Shown one piece after another: positions 7,941 to 14,885 of a stretch of 64,000 nucleotides of DNA. Both the position numbers and the translations under genes were made by a program. Each line of letters begins with the position of its first letter. Within the stretch, counting starts at the first letter, position 1. The stretch comes from Oscillospiraceae bacterium (GTDB lineage Bacteria > Bacillota > Clostridia > Oscillospirales > Ruminococcaceae), in assembly GCA_017461565.1 (NCBI GenBank), contig JAFTXQ010000002.1, forward strand, positions 1 through 64,000, in the 5' to 3' direction. A model generated the notes under the pieces. The model was not told where the DNA came from. It worked only from the letters and a program-made list of their open reading frames with translations, and ran no database searches.

Positions 7941-8456
7941 TTTGTTCAGCGTGAATTTCCACTTACAGCAGCAGGTGTTGTCGGTAATGTCGGGGTAGCA
8001 GCTTATACACTCGCAGGTGAATCGGTCGTCTATCTCCTTTGCAAAGCCGCTGTATTCAATGATACCAACGCTCTTGCAGGGGTGGAACGGCATTCCCTTT
8101 CGTTCTCTTGCACGCTGTACACGGCAATCAACTGAGGTGTATATAAGAGTATCTCCGTTTATCTCGATAGTATCTTTGTTGATGTTGGCATAAAATCTGA
8201 GCTTCAGCGCCTGCGCAAGCCCATCTATGCCTGAGTTGTCGGGAAGCTTCAGAAATGCCTTGATCTTTCTCGCTTCGATAACAGTGAAGCGGCGCCAGGC
8301 TTCGGCGTCGTGATACATCGCCTCGTCCATTCCCAGCTTACTTTCGATGGACTGAAACCACACGCCGTCCATAGCAAGCCAGTTCTTGGAATATATTTCG
8401 ATCAGCTGTATCAGTTCGTCTTTGGTGTAGGTTGAAAGATGTTCGTAGTTGTTCAT
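7938..8456 (-). CDS. Uncharacterised cysteine-rich protein (DUF6125-like)
   Basis: A 172-residue cytoplasmic protein without signal peptide. The N-terminal half is helical (LSTYTKDELIQLIEIYSKNW, WFQSIESKLGMDEAM, WRRFTVIEARKIKAFL). The C-terminal half is beta-rich and ends in a cysteine cluster (CRVQRARE, CECISCYPDI, CCCKW), probably a metal site. It resembles a family I recall as DUF6125, whose function is unknown; that match is from memory and unverified. The start at 8456 has AAAGGACTTATT just upstream, better than the in-frame ATG seven codons earlier. Confidence 0.7.
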   Translation of the reverse strand: MNNYEHLSTYTKDELIQLIEIYSKNWLAMDGVWFQSIESKLGMDEAMYHDAEAWRRFTVIEARKIKAFLKLPDNSGIDGLAQALKLRFYANINKDTIEINGDTLIYTSVDCRVQRARERKGMPFHPCKSVGIIEYSGFAKEIDDRFTCECISCYPDITDNTCCCKWKFTLNK

Positions 8457-8532
8457 AATAAGTCCTTTCGTGTGCATTTGAGTAATTTTGAAAAAGGCGG
8501 ATACTACATAGAGACTTTTTTAAAGATCAGGG

Positions 8533-8566
8533 GAAAAAGCGCTGCAACGTCCAAAAAAGCCACGCA
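8533..8566 (+). repeat. 34-bp direct repeat, copy 1
   Basis: It runs from GAAAAAGCGCTGCAACG through AAAGCCACGCA and is identical to 8657-8690. It contains the left arm of the tRNA-Arg terminator but no right arm. Confidence 0.85.
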
Positions 8567-8656
8567 GGCAGGTTGCTCGTCAAAAAAGGAGAGCAGCACG
8601 GCGGCGTTTTTGCGGTCTCGCAAAGCGAGATCGATCTTCCATAAGGGAAGATCGAA

Positions 8657-8690
8657 GAAAAAGCGCTGCAACGTCCAAAAAAGCCACGCA
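8657..8690 (+). repeat. 34-bp direct repeat, copy 2
   Basis: Identical to 8533-8566. This copy overlaps the intact hairpin that terminates the tRNA-Arg transcript. Confidence 0.85.
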
Positions 8691-8709
8691 AAGCGTGGCT
8701 TTTTTGGAC
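8673..8709 (-). terminator. Terminator of tRNA-Arg
   Basis: A perfect 17-bp stem (8673-8689 and 8693-8709) with a 3-base loop, GC-rich at the tip and with A/T runs at the base. It lies immediately downstream of the tRNA on the minus strand and gives a TTTTTT tail there. Confidence 0.85.
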
Positions 8710-8711
8710 TG

Positions 8712-8786
8712 TGGCACCCCTTGTAGGAATCGAACCTACAACTGCCCCTTAGGAGGGGGCTGTTATATCCATTTAACTAAAGAGGC
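8712..8786 (-). tRNA. tRNA-Arg (anticodon CCT)
   Basis: The minus strand folds as a cloverleaf: acceptor GCCTCTT / AAGGGGT, anticodon stem GCCCC / GGGGC with loop CTCCTAA (anticodon CCT, reading AGG), T arm GTAGGTTCGATTCCTAC and an encoded CCA (8712-8714). Confidence 0.93.
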
Positions 8787-8802
8787 GTATGTGACAGGAT
8801 TT

Positions 8803-8831
8803 AGTATAACACAGAACGAAGTTTTTTTCAA
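8803..8831 (-). promoter_or_regulatory. Sigma-A promoter for tRNA-Arg
   Basis: On the minus strand TTGAAA (8826-8831), a 17-base spacer and TATACT (8803-8808), 16 bases before the tRNA 5' end. Confidence 0.75.
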
Positions 8832-9076
8832 GTGCTTTTGCTTGATTTGCATTAAAAAATATTGCAAAATCTAAGTGGGATAGCTTGAAACAAAGTAAAA
8901 TTGTAATTTTTTTGTCGAATTTAAGTGCCGAGCTCGAATTTTAATCGGCTTTAGGCAATTTACTTAAACACTCTTAAATGGCATAACAGAGCCGTTTTCG
9001 GCGCTTTTAAAAAGTAAAAATAGTTAAGTTGCACAATTCTTCTAAAAACAAAACAAAGATTTATACAAATTGCACA
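8832..9076. other. AT-rich intergenic stretch, nothing recognised
   Basis: I see no open reading frame with a ribosome site, no RNA gene and no repeat here. It separates the tRNA-Arg promoter from the promoter of the first secreted-protein gene. Confidence 0.5.
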
Positions 9077-9106
9077 TTGACGAAATGGACTTAAAAATGG
9101 TATATT
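9077..9106 (+). promoter_or_regulatory. Promoter for the SPDTG-anchored protein gene
   Basis: TTGACG (9077-9082), an 18-base spacer and TATATT (9101-9106), leaving a 5' leader of about 105 bases. Confidence 0.65.
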
Positions 9107-9113
9107 GATATAC

Positions 9114-9216
9114 AAGGGTAGCTATGTCCCGATGCATAGCTTAACCTTAGCTAAGGTAAATTTCCGCTGCTATTCAGAGCAACGGAGCCACAAATTTTTA
9201 AGGAGGATTTTTCGTT
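9114..9216 (+). promoter_or_regulatory. Structured 5' leader, unidentified
   Basis: Three hairpins can be drawn in order: TAGCTATG / TGCATAGCT, the palindrome ACCTTAGCTAAGGT, and CCGCTGCT / AGAGCAACGG. A strong AAGGAGG ribosome site follows. It does not fit the c-di-GMP, c-di-AMP or other riboswitch consensus I know. It may simply stabilise a highly expressed mRNA. Confidence 0.45.
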
Positions 9217-10056
9217 ATGAAGATCACAAAGATTCTTTCCGCAGTTACCGCAGTAGCTGCAGCTGCTACAATGGCAGTTTCCGCAAGCGCAAACTATGCT
9301 CCTGTTTCCGGCGCACAGTCCTGGGTTGACACATCCAGCAACCAGAACTTCATGGTAACACTGTACAGCACCGACGAGGCTAATCCCGTTGATTTCGGTA
9401 TCGACATCGCAGCTCTTGACAGCGTAACCTACACATTCACATTTGCTGAGCCCGAGTGGATCGACGGCAACGTAGGCGGCTGGATCGGTTCTTCCTGGCA
9501 CAACACAACTCTGTACCCCGCTGGTTCTGACGTTTACAACGCATACAACTGGGTAACAGGCGGCGAGTTCTGGGGCATCACAGATGACGCTCTCACAGAC
9601 GCTGAGGGTAACCCCATGGATACACAGGCTGCTGCTGCTAAGCCCACACAGACAGTTAAGGTTGGCGAGTACACATACTCTGTAACAGAGAAGCTCGTAA
9701 ACCCCCTTGCTAACGGCGATATGGAGAGCCTTGAGCTGGTTCGTATCTTCATGTCCGAGTGGGGCGCTGTAATGTCTGAGACTGTTGTTACACAGATCGA
9801 CTTCAAGGACGCTTCCGGTGCAGTTATGCTCTCCATGGACGGTCTGGGCAACGTTATCGCAGGCGGCGGTGACACAGGTTCCGCTGGTGGCAACGACGCT
9901 TCCGGTTCTGAGGGCGGTTCCGACGCTGCAGGCGACGTTAACGCTCCCACAACTGACAAGCAGTCTCCCGATACAGGCGTTGAGGGTGTTGCTGCTGTTG
10001 CAGGTCTTGCAGTTGTAGCTGCAGGCGCAGTTGTTCTTTCCAAGAAGAGAAAGTAA
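9217..10056 (+). CDS. Secreted surface protein with C-terminal SPDTG anchor
   Basis: A 279-residue exported protein. Residues 1-25 form a signal peptide (basic start, Ala-rich core, cleavage near SASAN). Residues about 30-210 are a compact beta-rich domain with many aromatics (TYTFTFAEPEW, GGWIGSSWH, YNAYNWVTGGEFWG), possibly carbohydrate-binding, though I cannot name a family. A Gly/Ser/Asp linker follows. The C-terminus is a sorting-type signal: SPDTG (from residue 250), a hydrophobic span and KKRK. The SPDTG motif is an LPXTG/NPXTG-like variant. Very restricted codon use (GCT, GAC, AAG) implies high expression. The ribosome site is AAGGAGG. Confidence 0.85.
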   Translation: MKITKILSAVTAVAAAATMAVSASANYAPVSGAQSWVDTSSNQNFMVTLYSTDEANPVDFGIDIAALDSVTYTFTFAEPEWIDGNVGGWIGSSWHNTTLYPAGSDVYNAYNWVTGGEFWGITDDALTDAEGNPMDTQAAAAKPTQTVKVGEYTYSVTEKLVNPLANGDMESLELVRIFMSEWGAVMSETVVTQIDFKDASGAVMLSMDGLGNVIAGGGDTGSAGGNDASGSEGGSDAAGDVNAPTTDKQSPDTGVEGVAAVAGLAVVAAGAVVLSKKRK

Positions 10057-10095
10057 TTTAACTGCCACAGGATTTTTGAAATTTTTCAAAAATAT

Positions 10096-10217
10096 CTGAA
10101 ACTTTTATGAATTTTCCTGTGACTACCGTGGTGTAGCAAAAAAATCGAAAAAATTCTGAAATTTTCTGAAACTTTTTCGGTTTTGCCGCCGACTACGGTA
10201 GTGGACGGTGAAAAAAT
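10096..10217 (+). repeat. Imperfect ~50-bp tandem repeat in the intergenic region
   Basis: Unit 1 (10096-10145) and unit 2 (10166-10217) both begin CTGAAACTTTT and then carry GACTACCGTGGTG or GACTACGGTAGTG, ending in an A run. Both contain inverted repeats. They may serve as terminator or mRNA-stabilising structures. Confidence 0.6.
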
Positions 10218-10224
10218 ACTTCCG

Positions 10225-10289
10225 TTAAACACATCCGAGTGCCCGATAACTCAGAGATGTTTTAAAACAAACTTTTTAGGAGGACTATT
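10225..10289 (+). promoter_or_regulatory. Leader hairpin and ribosome site of the dockerin gene
   Basis: ACATCCGAGT / ACTCAGAGATGT pairs with a two-base bulge, followed by TTTTTAGGAGG seven bases before the ATG. No clear promoter is seen between this gene and the one before it. Confidence 0.4.
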
Positions 10290-12908
10290 ATGTTAAGAAG
10301 AAGAATCTTTTCTTCCGCAATGGCTTCTGTAATGGCACTTACTTCCATCGCAGTAGTTGCTAATGCAGAAGAGACAAAGCAGACTTACACAATTGACGCT
10401 GTAAAAGACACTGCTGACTACGTAAAGACTGAAGCTGACCTCAAGGCTCTCTGCGATCTGTTCGATGACGCTTGGCAGCTGACAAAGGCTGAGGAAGAGT
10501 ACACAGAGGAGAACCTCGCTCTGCTGAACGACGCTCTTGCTTATGCTGACTCTGTTCTCAACCCCGCTGTTGGCGCTGATCCCTCTACATCTGCTGACTA
10601 CACAGTAGCTTGGAGAATGGTATACGCTTGCGCAATCAGAGTTAAGGAAGTTAAGGGCCCCTGCCACGACCTCGCTGACCTGAAGGCTAGACTTGATGAC
10701 GCTAAGAAGATCATCGATACAAACAACATCTATCAGGAAGAAATCATGGACAGACTGTATGATGCAGATACTTTCCAGAATCTCCGTGATGTATACAGCA
10801 CTCTGATCGCTGATTGGGATTACCACATCCAGATCGGTCTCGCTGCTGACGCTCCCGAGGGCTATGTTGAGTCTCTCGACGCTAAGGAGATCGACAGCGC
10901 TTGGCACGCAATCGACAAGGCTATCAACGATCTCAAGACTCTTGATAAGGTAACAAAGTCTGACTTCGTTAAGGCTATCACAGAGTACCAGGAGCTGCTC
11001 ACTAAGAAGTATGCTTATGAGTCCTGGAGACGTAACGCTTCCTTCGGTCCCACAGACTGGAGAACATACGGCGATGCATTCGATACTCTCGAGGCTGCTG
11101 ATAATGCTTACCTGATCACCGAGAACTACGAAGAGCTGATCGGCTACAAGAACATCAAGGATACAACTAAGGAAGATATCGTTAAGGCATACAAGGACTG
11201 CCTCGATGCTATCGCTAAGTTCAAGACCTGGAAGGCTGACTCTGTAACAGCTACAACAAAGATCGCTGTTCTCAGACTCATGAACGACTACTCCAAGCAG
11301 TTCGCTTACGCTGCTATGCTGGCTGGCCAGACATCCTGCGAGGATCTGTACGATGCAATCGTTGAGTTCGTTGGCGAAGATAACGTTACAACAACAGCAT
11401 TTGACTGGGTAATCAATGATGATTACGATATCTCCGGCAAGATCGGCCAGAACAAGGCTATGATCCTCCTCAAGGGTAAGGACAACGACGTATTCGTTCC
11501 CCTGGACAAGGATGGCAAGTGGGTAGGTTCTGATGTTGCTCCTCTCTCTGCTGACAATGTAGACGCTAAGGACTATGTTGAGGGCGTTGAGGGCTACCAG
11601 AGAATCTCCGGTACAATCGAGTTTGACCTCGCTACACTCATCAAGGCTGACTTCGGTACTGAGGGTGAGATGTTCCACGATTGTCCTCTGCTCGCAGGCG
11701 ACAACGGCCAGTCTCCCACAATCGAGTACGCTTACTACCTCGCTAACGAGTACATCGCTGGTAACTTCTCTCTGGATGATGCTATCGATACAAGAGGCGT
11801 TATCGATGTAACTAAGGATCTCGGTGAAGGTCTTGGTAAGGAGTGGGATGTTGTATACCGTTATGTAACATACGCTATCAACGATCACTTCACAAAGCTC
11901 GGCTTCAATGAGGTTGGCGTTTCCGGTGACTTCCACAACCGTGCACAGATCCAGAGCCTGCTCAAGAAGTGCTACGCACTCATCGAGGAGACAGCTCACG
12001 CTCCTATCTTCTCCGCTGCTAACAAGAATCTCGTTGATACTTGTGAGTGGGTACAGGAGTGGCTCGGTCAGACTCTCGCTGACAAGAACTACAAGGATTA
12101 CAAGGCTGGCTACATCGTAGGCGGCGTTGAGGATGATATCTTCGACGGCGAAGCAGACGGTATGTACCTCGACTCCAGCACTGTATATCACAAGCTCAGC
12201 AACAACATCTTCGGTCTCGATGATGATGCTTACTATGGTTCCGCTACAAAGGCTTGTGCTTCCACAATCACAGGCGCTTACGATCAGCTCCTCTCCGAGT
12301 ACCTCGCTCTCAAGCTTGAGTACCAGGATGTATACGATATGATCGCTAAGGTTTCCGCTCAGATCGACGAGGGTATCGTTGAGGGCAACGCTACAGTTCT
12401 TGCTGCTCTTAATGACGCTGCATTCTATCTGAACGCTATCGACGATGTTCTGTACTACATCGACGGCGAGTACTATGATAACGCTGCATTCAACGACCTG
12501 AGAGACAAGTTCCTCGGTACAAACCGTGTTATCACAAACCAGAAGTGGGATAAGTCCACATACATCATGACTCTCGAGGGCTCCATCTATGCTTACTCCG
12601 GTAAGGATGCTAGCGGCAACGATGTAACTCTCAACGATTCTCACTACAACCTCTACAACGCTTACAACACACTGGTTAACACAGCTGCTGGTAACGTTGT
12701 TCCCGAGTATGAGAAGGGTGACGTTGACAAAAATGGTTCTGTAAACGTACTCGACGCTTCCGCTGTTCTGAAGCACATCGCTAAGATCGCTACTCTGGAT
12801 GCAGAGCAGCTCGAGCTTGCTGATATGGGCAACGACGGTGGCGATCCCACAGTAATGGATGCTTCTGAGATCCTCAAGATCGCAAAGGCAAACGCTGCTA
12901 AGGCATAA
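10290..12908 (+). CDS. Large secreted helical protein with C-terminal dockerin-like domain
   Basis: An 872-residue exported protein. Residues 1-26 are a signal peptide (VANAEE cleavage region). Residues about 30-380 are repeated helical segments reminiscent of FIVAR-type repeats (YTEENLALLNDALAYADSVL, DLADLKARLDDAKKI). The rest to residue 800 is mixed alpha/beta with no recognised catalytic motif. Residues about 809-872 look like a type I dockerin: loop 1 GDVDKNGSVNVLDASAVLK is canonical, while loop 2 (DMGNDGGDPTVMDASEILK) keeps the helix but has an altered calcium loop. Dockerins bind cohesins. A cohesin-like wall-anchored protein is encoded immediately downstream, so the pair may assemble. 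Codon use is strongly biased. Confidence 0.8.
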   Translation: MLRRRIFSSAMASVMALTSIAVVANAEETKQTYTIDAVKDTADYVKTEADLKALCDLFDDAWQLTKAEEEYTEENLALLNDALAYADSVLNPAVGADPSTSADYTVAWRMVYACAIRVKEVKGPCHDLADLKARLDDAKKIIDTNNIYQEEIMDRLYDADTFQNLRDVYSTLIADWDYHIQIGLAADAPEGYVESLDAKEIDSAWHAIDKAINDLKTLDKVTKSDFVKAITEYQELLTKKYAYESWRRNASFGPTDWRTYGDAFDTLEAADNAYLITENYEELIGYKNIKDTTKEDIVKAYKDCLDAIAKFKTWKADSVTATTKIAVLRLMNDYSKQFAYAAMLAGQTSCEDLYDAIVEFVGEDNVTTTAFDWVINDDYDISGKIGQNKAMILLKGKDNDVFVPLDKDGKWVGSDVAPLSADNVDAKDYVEGVEGYQRISGTIEFDLATLIKADFGTEGEMFHDCPLLAGDNGQSPTIEYAYYLANEYIAGNFSLDDAIDTRGVIDVTKDLGEGLGKEWDVVYRYVTYAINDHFTKLGFNEVGVSGDFHNRAQIQSLLKKCYALIEETAHAPIFSAANKNLVDTCEWVQEWLGQTLADKNYKDYKAGYIVGGVEDDIFDGEADGMYLDSSTVYHKLSNNIFGLDDDAYYGSATKACASTITGAYDQLLSEYLALKLEYQDVYDMIAKVSAQIDEGIVEGNATVLAALNDAAFYLNAIDDVLYYIDGEYYDNAAFNDLRDKFLGTNRVITNQKWDKSTYIMTLEGSIYAYSGKDASGNDVTLNDSHYNLYNAYNTLVNTAAGNVVPEYEKGDVDKNGSVNVLDASAVLKHIAKIATLDAEQLELADMGNDGGDPTVMDASEILKIAKANAAKA

Positions 12909-12935
12909 TTCATCTTTTCAAGTTTTGTGATCATT

Positions 12936-12968
12936 TCCCACGCCGAGGCTTCGGCCTCGGTTATGGGA
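12936..12968 (+). terminator. UUCG-capped hairpin between dockerin and cohesin-like genes
   Basis: CCGAGGC TTCG GCCTCGG (12943-12960) is a perfect stem with a stable tetraloop, extended by TCCCA / TGGGA. No T run follows, so it may be an mRNA-processing or stability element rather than a true terminator. Confidence 0.5.
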
Positions 12969-13004
12969 TGGTTATATAAACAAAAATTTATGGAGGAAAA
13001 TAAT

Positions 13005-13733
13005 ATGAAGAAGATTTTATCTCTCGGCGCAGCTGCTGCTGTTCTTTCTATGACAGCCGTTGCAGCTTCCGCTGCTATCGCTCCTGTGATGGTTGAAGAC
13101 GCAGCTATCGCAGGCGAGACAATCACTGTTGAGCTCACTGCTAATGGCATGACAACAACAGGTACACAGCTCACTGTTAACGCTTCTGAGAACCTCGAGT
13201 TCGTAGATTTCGTTAAGGGCGACGCTCTTTCTGACTGGGCACTCGTAGTATTCGAGGATAACTACCTCCTCTATGCTGACGTTGAGGCTCCTGCTGATGG
13301 TACAGTTATCGGTACAATCACATACAACGTAATCGGCGAGGCTGATGACGTTGTTACTATCGATCTCGTTGCTGACGCTGGCTTCGAGGCTGACGTTACT
13401 GAGGATTCTGCTCTCGAGGTAGTAATCATCTCTGACGAGACACAGGCTGGTGACATCACAGTTGACACAGCTGATACAGCTGATACTGCTGACACTGCTG
13501 ATACAGCTGATACAGCTGACACTGCTGATACAGCTGACACTGCTGATACAGCTGATACATCTGATGAGACTGTTGGCATCAGCGGCGTAACAGAGGATAC
13601 AGCTGATACAGCTGATACAGCTGATACAGCTGACACTACCGATACTTCTTCTCCTGACACAGGTATCGCTCTTGCAGTAGTTCCCGCAGTTCTCGCTGGC
13701 GCTGCTATCATCGTAGCTAAGAAGAGATCCTAA
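13005..13733 (+). CDS. Cohesin-like, SPDTG-anchored surface protein with TAD-repeat stalk
   Basis: A 242-residue exported protein. Residues 1-23 are a signal peptide. Residues about 25-146 have the sequence texture of a single cohesin module: AGETITVELTANGM, then LEFVDFVKGDALS (compare LEFVSVxxGD in cohesins), then DGTVIGTITYNVIGEADD. A stalk of Thr-Ala-Asp triplets follows (ten plus four units). The end is SPDTG, a hydrophobic span and KKRS, an anchor like that of the protein at 9217. The start at 13005 is fixed by GGAGG eight bases upstream. Directly after a dockerin gene, it is a plausible anchoring scaffoldin with one cohesin. The cohesin call is by eye and needs a profile search. Confidence 0.7.
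   Translation: MKKILSLGAAAAVLSMTAVAASAAIAPVMVEDAAIAGETITVELTANGMTTTGTQLTVNASENLEFVDFVKGDALSDWALVVFEDNYLLYADVEAPADGTVIGTITYNVIGEADDVVTIDLVADAGFEADVTEDSALEVVIISDETQAGDITVDTADTADTADTADTADTADTADTADTADTADTSDETVGISGVTEDTADTADTADTADTTDTSSPDTGIALAVVPAVLAGAAIIVAKKRS
13467..13643 (+). repeat. 9-bp coding minisatellite (Thr-Ala-Asp)n
   Basis: Ten TAD codon triplets at 13467-13556 plus a TSD variant, then four more at 13599-13634 plus TTD. Units alternate ACAGCTGAT and ACTGCTGAC spellings, so length change by slippage or recombination would keep frame. Confidence 0.9.
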
Positions 13734-13776
13734 TTCAGAGTTGATCTGAAAAAAATCTTATTCTAACTAAGACATG

Positions 13777-13806
13777 ACCTCCCCGAAAGGGGAGGTTTTT
13801 GTTTTT
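13777..13806 (+). terminator. Terminator after the cohesin-like gene
   Basis: ACCTCCCC GAAA GGGGAGGT is a perfect 8-bp stem with a tetraloop, followed by TTTTGTTTTT. Confidence 0.95.
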
Positions 13807-14055
13807 GGAAGTTATTGTAGACAAATCACGTGACTCAATTTCGTTAAAAACGCCGAAATTTAACAGATGTACTGCACAGCATCGATTTAATCCTGAATGC
13901 TGACATAATGTTTATCAATATCTTGTACATAAAAATAGTTGCGTTTTCAAAGCGTACAAAATATAGGTACGAGGAGATCAGCTGGCAACATATTTTGGAT
14001 AAAATTGCAACCTTTAGTTGTTTTAGATAAAGTGCATAAAAAAAATTAAATCTTA
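13807..14055. other. Intergenic stretch, nothing recognised
   Basis: No supported gene, repeat or RNA is seen between the terminator and the promoter at 14056. Confidence 0.5.
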
Positions 14056-14084
14056 TTGACAATAGAGTATAAATTTGATATAAT
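14056..14084 (+). promoter_or_regulatory. Consensus sigma-A promoter of the large ABC locus
   Basis: TTGACA (14056-14061), exactly 17 bases, TATAAT (14079-14084). A match this perfect suggests strong or repressor-controlled transcription of the genes from 14160 onward. Confidence 0.9.
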
Positions 14085-14159
14085 TAATACGGTATATATG
14101 ATAGCGGTGTTATGACTTTGTGTAAATAACACCTGTTTCCTGCGGGCGAAAGGACTAAA

Positions 14160-14885
14160 ATGGAACATATTATCGAAGCAAACAACGTCTGCATGGATTT
14201 CCAGATCGGCGACGGCAGCGTTGTTCATGCCCTTAAGGGCATAAATCTGCAGATACAGCCTAACAAGCTGTCTGTGCTGCGTGGGCGTTCCGGCTCGGGC
14301 AAGACCACGCTGATCAATATACTTGGCGCACTGGACCGCCCCACTTCGGGAGAGGTTCGGTTCCTTACTGATGATAACGATATCACAAAGCTGCCCGATA
14401 CTGCAAGGGATAAGCTCAGGCGTGGCGATATGGCGTTTGTTTTCCAGTCGGTTGCGTTGATATCCACTATGACTGCCTTTGAAAACGTTGAATTTGCGCT
14501 GAGGCTTACAAAACTGCCTTATCGGGAGCGTGTTGAGCGTGCAAAGCAGAGCCTTATTCAGGTGGGTCTTGAGAAGCGTATGTACCATCGTCCCGGTGAA
14601 ATGTCGGGTGGTGAGCAGCAGCGTGTCGCAATTGCAAGGGCAATCGCAACCTCGCCGAAGATCATTTTTGCGGATGAGCCCACTGCGGAGCTGGACTCCC
14701 CCACAGGCTTTGCCGTGATGAAGCTGTTTAAGGATCTGGTGAGGAATAACGACCTCACTATCGTCATGACAACACATGATACCTCTATGATGGAGGTCGC
14801 TGATATCGTTTACACACTGGAGGATGGCGTGATAAGCGACATTACAGTGAACCCTGACGTTGACGAGGAGGGAACGGATGCCTAA
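14160..14885 (+). CDS. ABC transporter ATP-binding protein, LolD/MacB type (first)
   Basis: A 241-residue ABC ATPase. Walker A is GRSGSGKT (residues 42-49), the Q-loop is VFQSVALI, the signature MSGGEQQRVAIARA (from 148), Walker B IIFADEPTAELDS and the H-loop MTTHD. The length and the SGEV/ALDRPTSG spacing are those of the LolD/FtsE/MacB subfamily, not of the longer MalK/MsmK sugar-importer ATPases, which carry a regulatory domain. It is the first gene after a consensus promoter and overlaps the next ATPase gene by 8 bases. Within this locus the only permeases are of MalF/MalG type, so its partner is uncertain. Confidence 0.9.
   Translation: MEHIIEANNVCMDFQIGDGSVVHALKGINLQIQPNKLSVLRGRSGSGKTTLINILGALDRPTSGEVRFLTDDNDITKLPDTARDKLRRGDMAFVFQSVALISTMTAFENVEFALRLTKLPYRERVERAKQSLIQVGLEKRMYHRPGEMSGGEQQRVAIARAIATSPKIIFADEPTAELDSPTGFAVMKLFKDLVRNNDLTIVMTTHDTSMMEVADIVYTLEDGVISDITVNPDVDEEGTDA

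Noticed and set aside
8533-8690. CRISPR array
   Set aside because: Only two copies of the repeat exist, 124 bases apart, and one is part of a tRNA terminator; no cas genes nearby.
8439-8726. Plus-strand frame across the tRNA terminator
   Set aside because: It runs through the hairpins and direct repeats of the tRNA-Arg terminator and has no ribosome site.
9114-9216. c-di-GMP or c-di-AMP riboswitch in the leader
   Set aside because: The conserved core sequences of those classes are absent; only generic hairpins are seen.
10293-12776. 827-codon open frame opposite the dockerin gene
   Set aside because: It is a mirror of strongly biased GCT/GAC/AAG codons on the real strand; no start signal or recognisable domain.
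13271-13711. Val-Ser-Ala repeat frame on the minus strand
   Set aside because: It is the antisense reading of the TAD minisatellite.
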